A stretch of DNA of 64,000 nucleotides from Serratia liquefaciens ATCC 27592 (lineage in GTDB: Bacteria > Pseudomonadota > Gammaproteobacteria > Enterobacterales > Enterobacteriaceae): positions 620,001 to 684,000 of the forward strand of contig NC_021741.1 in the NCBI RefSeq assembly GCF_000422085.1, in the 5' to 3' direction. The notes beneath the pieces were generated by a model that saw nothing but the letters and a program-made list of their open reading frames with translations, was not told the origin of the DNA and searched no databases. A program made the position numbers and the translations under genes. Shown here one piece after another: positions 55,745 through 64,000 of the stretch; positions within the stretch are counted from its first letter, which is position 1; each line of letters starts with the position of its first letter.

Positions 55745-56236
55745 ATGCGCCGAATTTTATCTGTCTTGCTGGAAAACGAATCCGGTGCGTTATCGCGTGT
55801 GGTGGGTTTGTTCTCTCAGCGTGGTTACAACATCGAAAGCCTGACGGTCGCGCCGACCGACGACCCTACGCTGTCGCGTATGACGATCCAAACCGTCGGC
55901 GATGAGAAGGTGCTGGAGCAGATCGAAAAGCAATTGCATAAGCTGGTGGACGTGCTCCGCGTCAGCGAATTGGTGCAGGGCGCACACGTCGAGCGCGAAA
56001 TTATGTTGGTGAAGCTGCAGGCCAGCGGTTACGGGCGTGAGGAAGTGAAGCGTTGTGCCGATATTTTCCGCGGCCAGATCGTTGACGTTACCGCTACGCT
56101 GTACACCGTGCAACTGGCCGGCACCAGCGATAAGCTGGATGCGTTCCTGAGTGCGGTGCGTGAAGTGGCCGAAATTGTTGAAGTGGCGCGTTCCGGTGTG
56201 GTCGGCGTATCGCGCGGCGATAAAATCATGCGCTGA
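55745..56236 (+). CDS. ilvH: Acetohydroxyacid synthase III small regulatory subunit
   Basis: 163 residues, same as E. coli IlvH. An N-terminal ACT domain ([20 protein letters not shown]) carries the valine site, followed by the ALS_ss_C domain. It starts 2 nt after ilvI with AGAGGACC as ribosome-binding site. Confidence 0.97.
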   Translation: MRRILSVLLENESGALSRVVGLFSQRGYNIESLTVAPTDDPTLSRMTIQTVGDEKVLEQIEKQLHKLVDVLRVSELVQGAHVEREIMLVKLQASGYGREEVKRCADIFRGQIVDVTATLYTVQLAGTSDKLDAFLSAVREVAEIVEVARSGVVGVSRGDKIMR

Positions 56237-56258
56237 GGGATGAGATTGGCGTAATCTG

Positions 56259-56290
56259 AGGGCGCGGCCAGGCTGCGCCCTTTGTTTTTC
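56259..56290 (+). terminator. Rho-independent terminator of ilvIH
   Basis: GGGCGC-ggccaggct-GCGCCC stem followed by TTTGTTTTTC, 22 nt after the ilvH stop. Confidence 0.88.
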
Positions 56291-56452
56291 GGCGTTTTTT
56301 GCCCGTTTGCTGGCACCTTTCGGCAAAAGCGGTTGCTAGGCAGAGTTTTCTGCTGTTAGATCGCAGAGGCTGGATTGAATAACCGCACAGGATGCGATGG
56401 TTAATCCGGGCATGGTTTTCACTTCTATTTTCAGCGTCATTAAGGGGTTAAC

Positions 56453-57457
56453 GTGAAACTGGATGAAATCGCGCGTCTCGCGGGCGTTTCGCGCACTACG
56501 GCCAGTTATGTCATCAACGGCAAGGCGAAGCAGTATCGTGTCAGCGATAAAACCGTCGAGAAAGTGATGGCCGTGGTCAGGGAGCACAACTATCACCCAA
56601 ATGCCGTCGCGGCAGGGCTGCGCGCCGGGCGAACGCGCTCTATCGGTCTGGTGATCCCGGATCTGGAAAACACCAGCTACACCCGGATTGCCAACTATCT
56701 GGAGCGTCAGGCGCGCCAACGCGGCTACCAGCTGTTGATTGCCTGTTCGGAAGATCAGCCGGATAACGAAATGCGCTGCATCGAACATCTGCTGCAACGT
56801 CAGGTCGATGCACTCATCGTTTCCACCGCTTTGCCGCCGGAGCATCCATTCTATCAGCGTTGGGCCAACGATCCGCTGCCGATTATTGCCCTGGACCGTG
56901 CGCTGGATCGTGAGCATTTCATCAGCGTAGTGGGTGCCGACCAGGAGGACTCCTTCGCGCTGGCGCAGGAACTGCGTACCTTCCCGGCGGAGTCTGTGCT
57001 GTATCTGGGGGCATTGCCGGAGCTTTCCGTCAGCTTCCTGCGTGAACAGGGCTTCCGTCAGGCCTGGCAGGATGACGAGCGTCATGTCGATTATCTGTAT
57101 GCCAATAGCTATGAGCGCGAGGCTGCAGGCGTGCTGTTTGCCGAATGGCTGAAAACCCATCCGATGCCACAGGCGCTGTTCACCACCTCATTCTCTTTGC
57201 TGCAAGGGGTGATGGACGTGACCTTGAAGCAGCGTGGCCGCTTACCGACCGATCTGGCGATCGCCACCTTCGGCGATCATGAGCTGCTGGACTTCCTTGA
57301 GTGCCCGGTGCTGGCGGTTGCGCAGCGTCACCGTGACGTGGCCGAACGCGTATTGGAGCTGGTGCTGGCCAGTCTGGATGAGCCGCGTAAACCTAAACCG
57401 GGTCTGACGCGCATTCGCCGCAATCTGTTCCGCCGCGGCAGTCTGAGCCGAAAATAA
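56453..57457 (+). CDS. cra: Catabolite repressor/activator Cra (FruR)
   Basis: 334 residues, the same as E. coli Cra, from a GTG start at 56453 preceded by AAGGGGTTAAC (E. coli also uses GTG). The LacI-type [23 protein letters not shown] (residues 1-20) is followed by a periplasmic-binding-protein-like core with the phosphosugar site. It binds fructose-1-phosphate and switches carbon flux between glycolysis and gluconeogenesis. It stands alone, between the ilvIH terminator and convergent alaE. Confidence 0.97.
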   Translation: MKLDEIARLAGVSRTTASYVINGKAKQYRVSDKTVEKVMAVVREHNYHPNAVAAGLRAGRTRSIGLVIPDLENTSYTRIANYLERQARQRGYQLLIACSEDQPDNEMRCIEHLLQRQVDALIVSTALPPEHPFYQRWANDPLPIIALDRALDREHFISVVGADQEDSFALAQELRTFPAESVLYLGALPELSVSFLREQGFRQAWQDDERHVDYLYANSYEREAAGVLFAEWLKTHPMPQALFTTSFSLLQGVMDVTLKQRGRLPTDLAIATFGDHELLDFLECPVLAVAQRHRDVAERVLELVLASLDEPRKPKPGLTRIRRNLFRRGSLSRK

Positions 57458-57503
57458 TCCTATAGCAGGGGCGCTTAGCTGCGCTCCTGTTTCAAACTCC
57501 CCG

Positions 57504-57944
57504 TTATACGTAGCCTGTTACCCTGAACAGCCTTCTGCAGTATTCGAGAAAATATCCGTACACCACACCCATCGCCATCGATACCACAGCATTGCTGGCC
57601 ACGGCCGTTATGATCTGCTGCCCGTCGGCACCGACGCTCCACAGGATCGCGGCATAAACCGGCGATTGGAAACTGACATAGGCCAGCAGATCGGCAAGGT
57701 TACGCAATAAAAAGGGGTATCGATCAGCACGCCTGGCGATGCGGATGAACAGGTCCCGATAGCGCCCGTAGGGCCAGGCGATCAGGATATTCACCGGAAT
57801 CGACAGCAAGCGGGACGAGAGCGATTGTTGAAAGCTCATGCCGGAGACCAGAATTTCTATTGCCATACCGGCGATGAAGCAATACACCACCAGAGCAAAG
57901 GTATCGGCGGCGGCACTGCGCCAGTGAGTGGCAGGCGAGAGCAT
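57504..57944 (-). CDS. alaE: L-alanine exporter AlaE
   Basis: 146 residues (E. coli AlaE/YgaW 149) with four hydrophobic segments. Characteristic stretches: [51 protein letters not shown] and [17 protein letters not shown], which match from memory the E. coli protein. It exports alanine and alanine dipeptide products. In E. coli the gene is elsewhere (near stpA), so its place beside cra is a local rearrangement. It is convergent with cra (46-bp gap). Confidence 0.9.
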   Translation of the reverse strand: MLSPATHWRSAAADTFALVVYCFIAGMAIEILVSGMSFQQSLSSRLLSIPVNILIAWPYGRYRDLFIRIARRADRYPFLLRNLADLLAYVSFQSPVYAAILWSVGADGQQIITAVASNAVVSMAMGVVYGYFLEYCRRLFRVTGYV

Positions 57945-58722
57945 GGTGCAATCTCCGGAGTGTTGGTTAATGTTCTGTTAAATTTATTTTTTATAGTTGT
58001 TAATTCTGGTTTTTTCTTTCATTTGTAGTTTACATTGCCAGCTGGTGTCGGATAAGTAGCTTAATATTTTTATTTGGCGGCGTTGGGTGGTTTTTGTGCT
58101 GAGGACAGACGGCAGAATGTGGCGCGAAGGGATTAAAAATGGACTATTTCTAACTATTCAATTAAAACAATGGGTTGCATAATTTCTGACGATAAGGCTG
58201 TTTTCCACAGTAAAAATTGTGGTCATTAAACATGTAAGGAAATGAAACCATAATTGTAAACAGGTATTTTGGGAGTAATCTTACTAAATTGATTTGAATC
58301 GAAATTAACTCGCCTCGTAATATCCGAGTAATTTATTTTCCCATCTGGCTTATCAGCGGCACTTTAATTGAAGTAAAATAGCGCCCGACTTGAGGATGAA
58401 TAACCGTTGTACGTTATTAACTCAATGGCTTACGCCGTATTTCGTTTGTAGGGCGAGTTAACGCCGAGCCTTGTCTGGCGCGGCTCGCGCTCGGTTACTG
58501 CGATGTGATTGCCGAGCTGAAAAATGAGACATCGATTGCAGAAGGAAGTATTGACTTAATTAATCGCCAATTTGTCAGGTTTTTAATCAGGTTCTTTCCG
58601 CTTAGAAAATTCTCCCCGTTTATCATGATGTTAATTTTTAATCATCTAATAAATAGCGTTCCTTTCGCGAGTCAGCTCCCAAAATGACTGAAGAAATATT
58701 GCCAAAGCGCTGGCGCTCTGGC
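57945..58722. other. Long non-coding gap between alaE and the mra promoter
   Basis: About 780 bp, largely AT-rich, with no gene that has a ribosome-binding site and recognisable product. It should contain the alaE promoter at its left end. A GC-rich dyad GCCGAGCC...GGCTCG (58463-58487) stands out. A 60-codon frame at 58505-58687 has no supporting features. Confidence 0.5.
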
Positions 58723-58752
58723 TTGACAAGGTTTTCATACCCTCCGTAAACT
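58723..58752 (+). promoter_or_regulatory. Pmra promoter of the dcw cluster
   Basis: TTGACA (58723-58728), 18-bp spacer, TAAACT (58747-58752), closely matching from memory the E. coli mra promoter (TTGACA...CCGTAAACTCC). It drives mraZ-rsmH-ftsL-ftsI-murE-murF and beyond. Confidence 0.85.
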
Positions 58753-58760
58753 CCATTATG

Positions 58761-58785
58761 TGGGAATTTGTGGGGTAAAGTGGTG
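58761..58785 (+). promoter_or_regulatory. MraZ operator (three 10-bp-spaced repeats)
   Basis: TGGGA (58761), TGGGG (58771) and TGGTG (58781) start exactly 10 bp apart directly after the -10 element, the known arrangement of TGGGN repeats bound by the MraZ ring. The third repeat deviates at one base. Confidence 0.8.
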
Positions 58786-58813
58786 AAAACGGTCGTGAAG
58801 GGGTAACTCAGGT

Positions 58814-59272
58814 ATGTTCCGTGGAGCAACGATGGTTAACCTCGACAGCAAAGGGCGGCTTGCCGTACCCACCCGATATCGGGATTTGCTGAACGAGCAA
58901 TCGCAAGGCCAAATGGTTTGCACCATTGACCTCCACCAGCCCTGCCTGCTGCTCTACCCACTGCCCGAATGGGAAGTTATTGAACAAAAGTTATCCCGTC
59001 TGTCGAGTATGAATCCCGCCGAGCGTCGCGTTCAGCGCCTGCTGTTGGGTCATGCCAGTGAGTGTCAGATGGACAGCGCCGGCCGTTTGCTGTTAGCCAC
59101 TACGCTACGTCAGCACGCCGGGCTTACCAAAGAAGTGATGCTGGTCGGGCAGTTCAACAAGTTTGAACTGTGGGATGAACAGACCTGGTATCAACAAGTC
59201 AAGGATGATATTGACGCAGAACAGTCGACTCAGGAACCGTTGTCTGAGCGGCTACAGGACTTGTCGCTATAA
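58814..59272 (+). CDS. mraZ: Transcriptional regulator MraZ
   Basis: 152 residues, as in E. coli. Two AbrB-like SpoVT half-domains, each with the DxxGR motif: [15 protein letters not shown] (residues 9-23) and [14 protein letters not shown] (about 85-98). It binds the repeats at its own promoter and represses the dcw cluster. It is the first gene, 2 nt ahead of rsmH. Confidence 0.97.
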   Translation: MFRGATMVNLDSKGRLAVPTRYRDLLNEQSQGQMVCTIDLHQPCLLLYPLPEWEVIEQKLSRLSSMNPAERRVQRLLLGHASECQMDSAGRLLLATTLRQHAGLTKEVMLVGQFNKFELWDEQTWYQQVKDDIDAEQSTQEPLSERLQDLSL

Positions 59273-59274
59273 GC

Positions 59275-60216
59275 ATGTTGGAAAACTATAAACACACTAC
59301 CGTACTGTTGGATGAGGCGGTTAACGGCCTCAACATTCGCAGTAACGGCATCTATATCGACGGTACTTTTGGCCGCGGTGGCCATTCGCGTCTGATTCTG
59401 TCCCAGCTTGGGCCGGAAGGACGTTTGTTGGCAATTGACCGCGACCCACAGGCGATTGCAGCCGCCAAGTCTATTGATGACCCTCGTTTTAGCATCGTAC
59501 ACGGCCCATTTTCAGAGTTGTCGCACTATGTGCGGGAACGCGAATTAGTAGGGAAGATTGATGGCATCTTGCTCGATCTGGGGGTTTCTTCACCGCAGTT
59601 GGATGACGCGGAACGCGGTTTCTCCTTCATGCGGGACGGTCCACTGGACATGCGCATGGACTCCTCAAGCGGTCAGTCAGCCTCCGAGTGGCTGATGAAA
59701 GCGGAAGCAGACGACATCGCCTGGGTGCTGAAAACCTTCGGCGAAGAGCGTTTTGCCAAGCGTATCGCTCGCGCCATCGTAGAAAGAAATCTCGTCGAGC
59801 CGATGACCCGTACCAAAGAGCTGGCGGACTTGATCGCCAACGCCAGCCCGTTCCGGGATAAGCACAAGCACCCGGCAACCCGCAGCTTCCAGGCGATCCG
59901 TATCTACATCAACAGCGAATTGGAAGAGATCGAACGTGCGCTGGACGGCGCGCTGGAAGTGCTGGCCCCGCAGGGCCGTCTGTCGATCATCAGTTTCCAC
60001 TCGCTGGAAGACCGCATTGTTAAACGCTTCATGCGTCACCATAGCCGCGGCGCTCAGGTGCCGGCTGGTATCCCGCTGACGGAAGAGCAACTGCGCAGTA
60101 TGGGCGGACGCACGCTGAAAGCGCTGGGCAAGATGATGCCTGGGGATGCTGAGGTGGCGGAAAACCCACGTGCACGTAGCTCAGTGCTGCGTATTGCCGA
60201 GAGGATGCCGGTGTGA
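59275..60216 (+). CDS. rsmH: 16S rRNA (cytosine1402-N4)-methyltransferase
   Basis: 313 residues, as in E. coli (MraW). SAM-binding [35 protein letters not shown] and [17 protein letters not shown] are family signatures. It methylates C1402 in the 30S decoding centre. It overlaps ftsL by 4 nt. Confidence 0.97.
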   Translation: MLENYKHTTVLLDEAVNGLNIRSNGIYIDGTFGRGGHSRLILSQLGPEGRLLAIDRDPQAIAAAKSIDDPRFSIVHGPFSELSHYVRERELVGKIDGILLDLGVSSPQLDDAERGFSFMRDGPLDMRMDSSSGQSASEWLMKAEADDIAWVLKTFGEERFAKRIARAIVERNLVEPMTRTKELADLIANASPFRDKHKHPATRSFQAIRIYINSELEEIERALDGALEVLAPQGRLSIISFHSLEDRIVKRFMRHHSRGAQVPAGIPLTEEQLRSMGGRTLKALGKMMPGDAEVAENPRARSSVLRIAERMPV

Positions 60217-60533
60217 TTGGCAACGAACGCCACGGTCTGGTCGGCGTGATTGGCGGCGATTTGCTGCGTAACGCCAAGATCCCACTGATTTTGCTGATTG
60301 CTTCGTTGGTGTCTGCGGTTTTCGTCGTGACCACCGCGCACCGCACCCGCTTGCTGACTGCCGAGCGCGAGCAGTTGGTTCTTGAGAGAGACGCCCTGGA
60401 CATTGAGTGGCGCAACCTGATTCTTGAAGAGAATGCCCTTGGGGATCACAGTCGGGTAGAACGCATCGCAACGGAAAAACTGCAGATGCAACATGTTGAT
60501 CCATCTCAGGAAAATATCATCGTTAAACAATGA
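60213..60533 (+). CDS. ftsL: Cell division protein FtsL
   Basis: 106 residues from GTG at 60213, overlapping the rsmH stop (GTGA). One transmembrane segment (about 23-43) is followed by a leucine-zipper-like periplasmic coil ([18 protein letters not shown]) and the conserved C-terminus [19 protein letters not shown]. It is shorter at the N-terminus than E. coli FtsL (121). It forms the FtsQLB complex that activates FtsWI. Confidence 0.95.
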   Translation: MIGNERHGLVGVIGGDLLRNAKIPLILLIASLVSAVFVVTTAHRTRLLTAEREQLVLERDALDIEWRNLILEENALGDHSRVERIATEKLQMQHVDPSQENIIVKQ

Positions 60534-60575
60534 ATGGTTTAACTGAAATCATTACACGGAGTAGAAAGGGAACGC

Positions 60576-62339
60576 ATGAAAGCAGCACGCCCCGGTAAGT
60601 TGAAACGCCAGGAAGATCAGGCCAGCTTTGTAAGCTGGCGTTTTGCGTTGCTGTGCGGCTGTATTTTGCTGGCGTTGGTAGGGCTGATGCTGCGGGTGGC
60701 TTATCTGCAGGTGATTAACCCGGACCGCTTGGTAAAAGAAGGCGACATGCGTTCACTGCGCGTGCAGGAAGTACCGACTGCGCGCGGCATGATCAGCGAT
60801 CGTTCAGGTCGGCCGCTGGCGGTAAGTGTGCCGGTGAATGCAATCTGGGCGGACCCGAAAGAGCTGAATGAACGTGGTGGTATCACGCTGGATAGCCGCT
60901 GGAAAGCGTTATCCGATGCGCTGAATGTTCCGCTGGATCAGCTTTCTACCCGCATCAACGCCAACCCTAAAGGGCGCTTTGTCTATCTGGCGCGCCAGGT
61001 GAATCCGGCGATCGGCGACTACATTCGCAAGTTGAAACTGCCGGGGATTTACCTGCGTCAGGAATCCCGTCGCTACTATCCTTCCGGCCAGGTGACTTCG
61101 CACATCATAGGCGTGACCAACATTGACGGTCAGGGGATTGAAGGCGTCGAGAAGAGCTTTGACCGCTGGCTGACCGGGCAACCGGGCGAGAGAACCGTGC
61201 GTAAAGACCGCTTTGGCCGGGTCATCGAGGATATTTCTTCGGTGGACAGTCAGGCGGCGCATAACCTGGTGCTGAGCGTCGATGAGCGCCTGCAGGCATT
61301 GGTTTACCGCGAACTCAACAACGCTGTGGCCTTCAACAAGGCTGAATCCGGTACTGCGGTGCTGGTGGACGTGAATACCGGCGAAGTGTTGGCGATGGCC
61401 AACAGCCCGTCTTACAACCCGAACAATATGGCCGGTACGCCGAAAGAAACCATGCGTAACCGTGCCATCACCGATATTTTTGAGCCTGGTTCCACCGTAA
61501 AACCTATGGTGGTCATGACGGCATTGCAGCACGGCATTGTGAAAGAAAACAGCGTGCTGAATACCGTCCCTTACCGTATCAACGGCAAGGAAATCAGGGA
61601 CGTTGCGCGTTACGCGGAACTCTCCCTGACCGGGATCTTGCAGAAGTCGAGTAACGTCGGCGTTTCACGGCTGGCGTTATCGATGCCGTCCTCAGCGTTA
61701 GTAGATACTTACTCTCGTTTTGGATTGGGAAAAGCGACCAATTTGGGGCTGGTCGGAGAAAGCAGTGGCATATACCCAAAAAAACAACGGTGGTCTGACA
61801 TAGAGAGGGCCACCTTCTCTTTCGGCTATGGGCTAATGGTAACCCCGTTACAGTTAGCGCGAGTCTACGCAACGATCGGCAGTCTGGGCGTTTATCGCCC
61901 GCTGTCGATTACCAAAGTTGACCCACCGGTTGCCGGTGAGCGCGTCTTCCCCGAACCTGTGGTGCGCACCGTTGTGCACATGATGGAAAGCGTTGCCTTA
62001 CCGGGCGGCGGTGGGGTGAAGGCGGCCATCAAGGGCTACCGCATAGCCATCAAAACCGGTACCGCCAAAAAAGTGGGCCCGGACGGCAAATACGTCAACA
62101 GATACATCGCTTATACCGCCGGCGTGGCGCCGGCCAGTAATCCTCGTTTTGCTCTGGTGGTGGTAATCAACGACCCGCAGGGTGGGAAATACTACGGTGG
62201 TGCGATCTCCGCGCCGGTGTTTGGCGCCATCATGGGCGGCGTATTGCGCACCATGAACGTTGAACCGGACGCGTTGCCTACCGTTGAGAAAAGCGATTTT
62301 GTAACTAACAGAAAAGAGGGTTCAGGTGGCAGATCGTAA
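60576..62339 (+). CDS. ftsI: Peptidoglycan D,D-transpeptidase FtsI (PBP3)
   Basis: 587 residues (E. coli 588). N-terminal cytoplasmic tail and membrane anchor (about 20-43), a pedestal domain, and a transpeptidase domain with all three active-site motifs: STVK (Ser306, Lys309), SSN (358-360) and KTGT (493-496). It cross-links septal peptidoglycan and is the target of aztreonam and cephalexin. The ATG at 60576 follows CACGGAGTAGAAAGGG. It overlaps murE by 14 nt. Confidence 0.97.
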   Translation: MKAARPGKLKRQEDQASFVSWRFALLCGCILLALVGLMLRVAYLQVINPDRLVKEGDMRSLRVQEVPTARGMISDRSGRPLAVSVPVNAIWADPKELNERGGITLDSRWKALSDALNVPLDQLSTRINANPKGRFVYLARQVNPAIGDYIRKLKLPGIYLRQESRRYYPSGQVTSHIIGVTNIDGQGIEGVEKSFDRWLTGQPGERTVRKDRFGRVIEDISSVDSQAAHNLVLSVDERLQALVYRELNNAVAFNKAESGTAVLVDVNTGEVLAMANSPSYNPNNMAGTPKETMRNRAITDIFEPGSTVKPMVVMTALQHGIVKENSVLNTVPYRINGKEIRDVARYAELSLTGILQKSSNVGVSRLALSMPSSALVDTYSRFGLGKATNLGLVGESSGIYPKKQRWSDIERATFSFGYGLMVTPLQLARVYATIGSLGVYRPLSITKVDPPVAGERVFPEPVVRTVVHMMESVALPGGGGVKAAIKGYRIAIKTGTAKKVGPDGKYVNRYIAYTAGVAPASNPRFALVVVINDPQGGKYYGGAISAPVFGAIMGGVLRTMNVEPDALPTVEKSDFVTNRKEGSGGRS

Positions 62340-63813
62340 TTTGCGCGATTTACTCGCTCCGTGGGTGCCAACGGCTCCCGGGCGCGCGCTGCGGGAAATG
62401 ACATTAGACAGCCGTATTGCGGCTGCCGGGGATCTGTTTGTCGCCGTTGTCGGCCATCAAACGGATGGACGCCGCTATATTCCGCAGGCCATCGCGCAGG
62501 GCGTTGCCGCTGTGATTGCCGAAGCTGAAGGCCAGGCCGAAGACGGCGCTATCACCCAAATGCACGGCGTGCCGGTGATTTACCTGAGCCAGCTCAACCA
62601 GCGCCTTTCCGCACTGGCCGGGCGTTTTTACCATGAACCTGCGGAACGTCTGCGTCTGGTCGGCGTTACGGGTACCAACGGCAAAACCACCACGACTCAG
62701 CTGCTGGCGCAGTGGGGCCAACTGCTGGGTGAAACCAGCGCCGTAATGGGCACCGTCGGCAATGGTTTGCTGGGCCAGGTTTGCCCAACAGAGAATACCA
62801 CCGGCTCTGCGGTAGATGTTCAACACGTATTAAACGAGCTGGTCGATCGCGGCGCCACCTTCGCTGCGATGGAAGTTTCCTCCCACGGCCTGGTGCAAAA
62901 CCGCGTGGCGGCGCTGCCGTTTGCCGCTGCGGTGTTTACCAACCTGAGCCGCGATCATCTGGACTACCACGGTGATATGGCCAATTACGAAGCGGCCAAG
63001 TGGTCGCTGTTCGCCAGTCACGAAGTGGGCCAGGCGATTATCAATGCCGATGACGAAGTCGGTCAGCGCTGGCTGAGCCAATTGCCGGATGCGGTTGCTG
63101 TCACCATGCAGGACAACCTGCAGCCTGGCTGTCACGGTCGCTGGCTGAAAACCACCGCGGTTAACTATCACGATAACGGCGCCACTATTCGCTTCAGCTC
63201 AAGCTGGGGCGATGGTGAGATTGAAAGCCGCCTGATGGGGGCGTTTAACGTCAGTAACTTGCTGTTGGCGTTGGCGACCCTGCTGTCGTTGGGGTATCCA
63301 CTGGATGAACTGGTGGCCACCGGTAATCAACTGCAACCCGTGTGTGGCCGCATGGAAGTTTTCAACGCGCCGGGTAAACCGACGGTGGTGGTCGATTACG
63401 CCCACACCCCGGATGCGCTTGAAAAAGCTTTGGAAGCCGCGCGCCTACACTGCCAGGGGCAGTTATGGTGCGTGTTTGGCTGCGGCGGCGATCGCGACAA
63501 GGGCAAGCGTCCACTGATGGGCGGCATCGCCGAACAGTTCGCCGATCGCGTCGTTGTTACCGACGATAACCCTCGTACCGAAGAACCGCAGGCGATCATC
63601 GCCGATATCCTGACTGGCTTGCTGGATGCCGGACGCGCTCTGGTGATCCACGGTCGTGCGGAAGCCGTAACCAGCGCCATCATGCAGGCGAAAGAACAAG
63701 ACGTGGTGCTGGTGGCCGGTAAGGGCCACGAGGATTACCAACTGGTGGGGAATCGCCGTCTGGATTACTCCGATCGCACCACCGTCGCGCGTTTGTTGGG
63801 GGTAGTAGCATGA
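62326..63813 (+). CDS. murE: UDP-MurNAc-L-Ala-D-Glu:meso-diaminopimelate ligase
   Basis: 495 residues (E. coli 495), GTG start at 62326 inside the ftsI end, with AGAGGGTTCAG upstream. Mur-ligase motifs: P-loop GTNGKTT (116-122), the central domain with AMEVSSHGL, and the C-terminal DDNPRTEEP. The DNPR signature is the one that selects meso-DAP, consistent with dapB in the same window and a Gram-negative wall. The stop overlaps the murF start (ATGA). Confidence 0.97.
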   Translation: MADRNLRDLLAPWVPTAPGRALREMTLDSRIAAAGDLFVAVVGHQTDGRRYIPQAIAQGVAAVIAEAEGQAEDGAITQMHGVPVIYLSQLNQRLSALAGRFYHEPAERLRLVGVTGTNGKTTTTQLLAQWGQLLGETSAVMGTVGNGLLGQVCPTENTTGSAVDVQHVLNELVDRGATFAAMEVSSHGLVQNRVAALPFAAAVFTNLSRDHLDYHGDMANYEAAKWSLFASHEVGQAIINADDEVGQRWLSQLPDAVAVTMQDNLQPGCHGRWLKTTAVNYHDNGATIRFSSSWGDGEIESRLMGAFNVSNLLLALATLLSLGYPLDELVATGNQLQPVCGRMEVFNAPGKPTVVVDYAHTPDALEKALEAARLHCQGQLWCVFGCGGDRDKGKRPLMGGIAEQFADRVVVTDDNPRTEEPQAIIADILTGLLDAGRALVIHGRAEAVTSAIMQAKEQDVVLVAGKGHEDYQLVGNRRLDYSDRTTVARLLGVVA

Positions 63814-64000
63814 TCCCTGTCTCCCTTCAGGCACTGGCCGACGTATTGAGCGCTGAACTGATCGGCGCCGATTGCCAAATCGTTGAGGTGACGACAGATA
63901 CCCGTCAGGTAACCGCTGGTTGCCTGTTTGTGGCATTGAAAGGTGAGCGTTTCGACGCTCACGATTTTGCTGTTGATGCAGTAGCCGCAGGCGCCGGGGC
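63810..64000 (+). CDS. murF: UDP-MurNAc-tripeptide:D-Ala-D-Ala ligase (5' part only)
   Basis: The first 63 codons are present; the gene runs off the window end (about 450 residues expected). [19 protein letters not shown] and the segment [25 protein letters not shown] match the N-terminal UDP-binding domain of MurF. The start codon overlaps the murE stop as in other Enterobacterales. Confidence 0.93.
   Translation, partial: MIPVSLQALADVLSAELIGADCQIVEVTTDTRQVTAGCLFVALKGERFDAHDFAVDAVAAGAG

Noticed and set aside
58505..58687. 60-codon frame upstream of mraZ
   Set aside because: It lies in an AT-rich gap, with no Shine-Dalgarno and no recognisable protein.

Overview
The window is a chromosomal stretch of a gamma-proteobacterium of the order Enterobacterales, most probably Serratia or a close Yersiniaceae relative. 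Gene order follows the E. coli 0.5-2 min region almost without a break (dapB-carAB ... kefFC-folA-apaH-apaG-rsmA-pdxA-surA-lptD-djlA-rluA-rapA-polB-dedA ... thiBPQ-sgrR-sgrS-setA ... leuDCBA-leuO ... ilvIH-cra-mraZ-rsmH-ftsL-ftsI-murE-murF). Proteins are very close in length and motif to the enterobacterial ones, and the intergenic repeats are ERIC elements. The species cannot be fixed from the sequence alone. No tRNA, rRNA, CRISPR array, prophage or insertion sequence was seen.

Layout. (a) 1-5087, minus strand: a D-galactonate-type catabolic operon, dgoR-dgoK-dgoA-MFS permease, with an IlvD/Edd-family dehydratase (cut by the window start) where E. coli has the enolase-family DgoD. (b) 5.4-16.5 kb: dapB, carAB with conserved ARG boxes, the K+/H+ antiporter pair kefFC, a LysE-type exporter, the yjjPB exporter and folA. 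(c) 16.6-33.8 kb: a Tat-exported PhoX phosphatase with a Pho-box-like promoter; the minus-strand outer-membrane/RNA/translation cluster lptD-surA-pdxA-rsmA-apaG-apaH; djlA, rluA, rapA, polB and a DedA protein. (d) 33.8-49.9 kb: ilvBN with its Val-rich leader ivbL, thiBPQ under a TPP riboswitch, sgrR / sgrS-sgrT / setA for phosphosugar stress, a DASS anion permease, and leuABCD with leader leuL and attenuator. (e) 50-57.9 kb: leuO, an acyl-CoA synthetase, ilvIH, cra and alaE. (f) 58.7-64 kb: the start of the dcw cell-division/cell-wall cluster with its promoter and MraZ operator; murF is cut by the window end.

How they work together: branched-chain amino-acid synthesis dominates. Two acetohydroxyacid synthases (IlvBN and IlvIH) and the complete leucine pathway lie within 23 kb, with two attenuation leaders and the regulator LeuO. 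Difference from E. coli comes from cassettes placed between conserved blocks: ilvBN between dedA and thiQ, phoX between folA and apaH, yjjPB and a LysE gene after kefC, a DASS carrier before leuD, an acyl-CoA synthetase before ilvI, and alaE after cra.

The most unusual signal is in the thi operon leader. A complete TPP riboswitch (39583-39864, minus strand) is split by a 200-bp ERIC element inserted at a TA dinucleotide inside the junction that carries the pyrimidine-binding CUGAGA motif. Removing the insert restores a canonical aptamer of about 82 nt. Four more ERICs lie in the window. Two of them abut the start codons of polB and thiQ, so their ends appear to serve as ribosome-binding sites.
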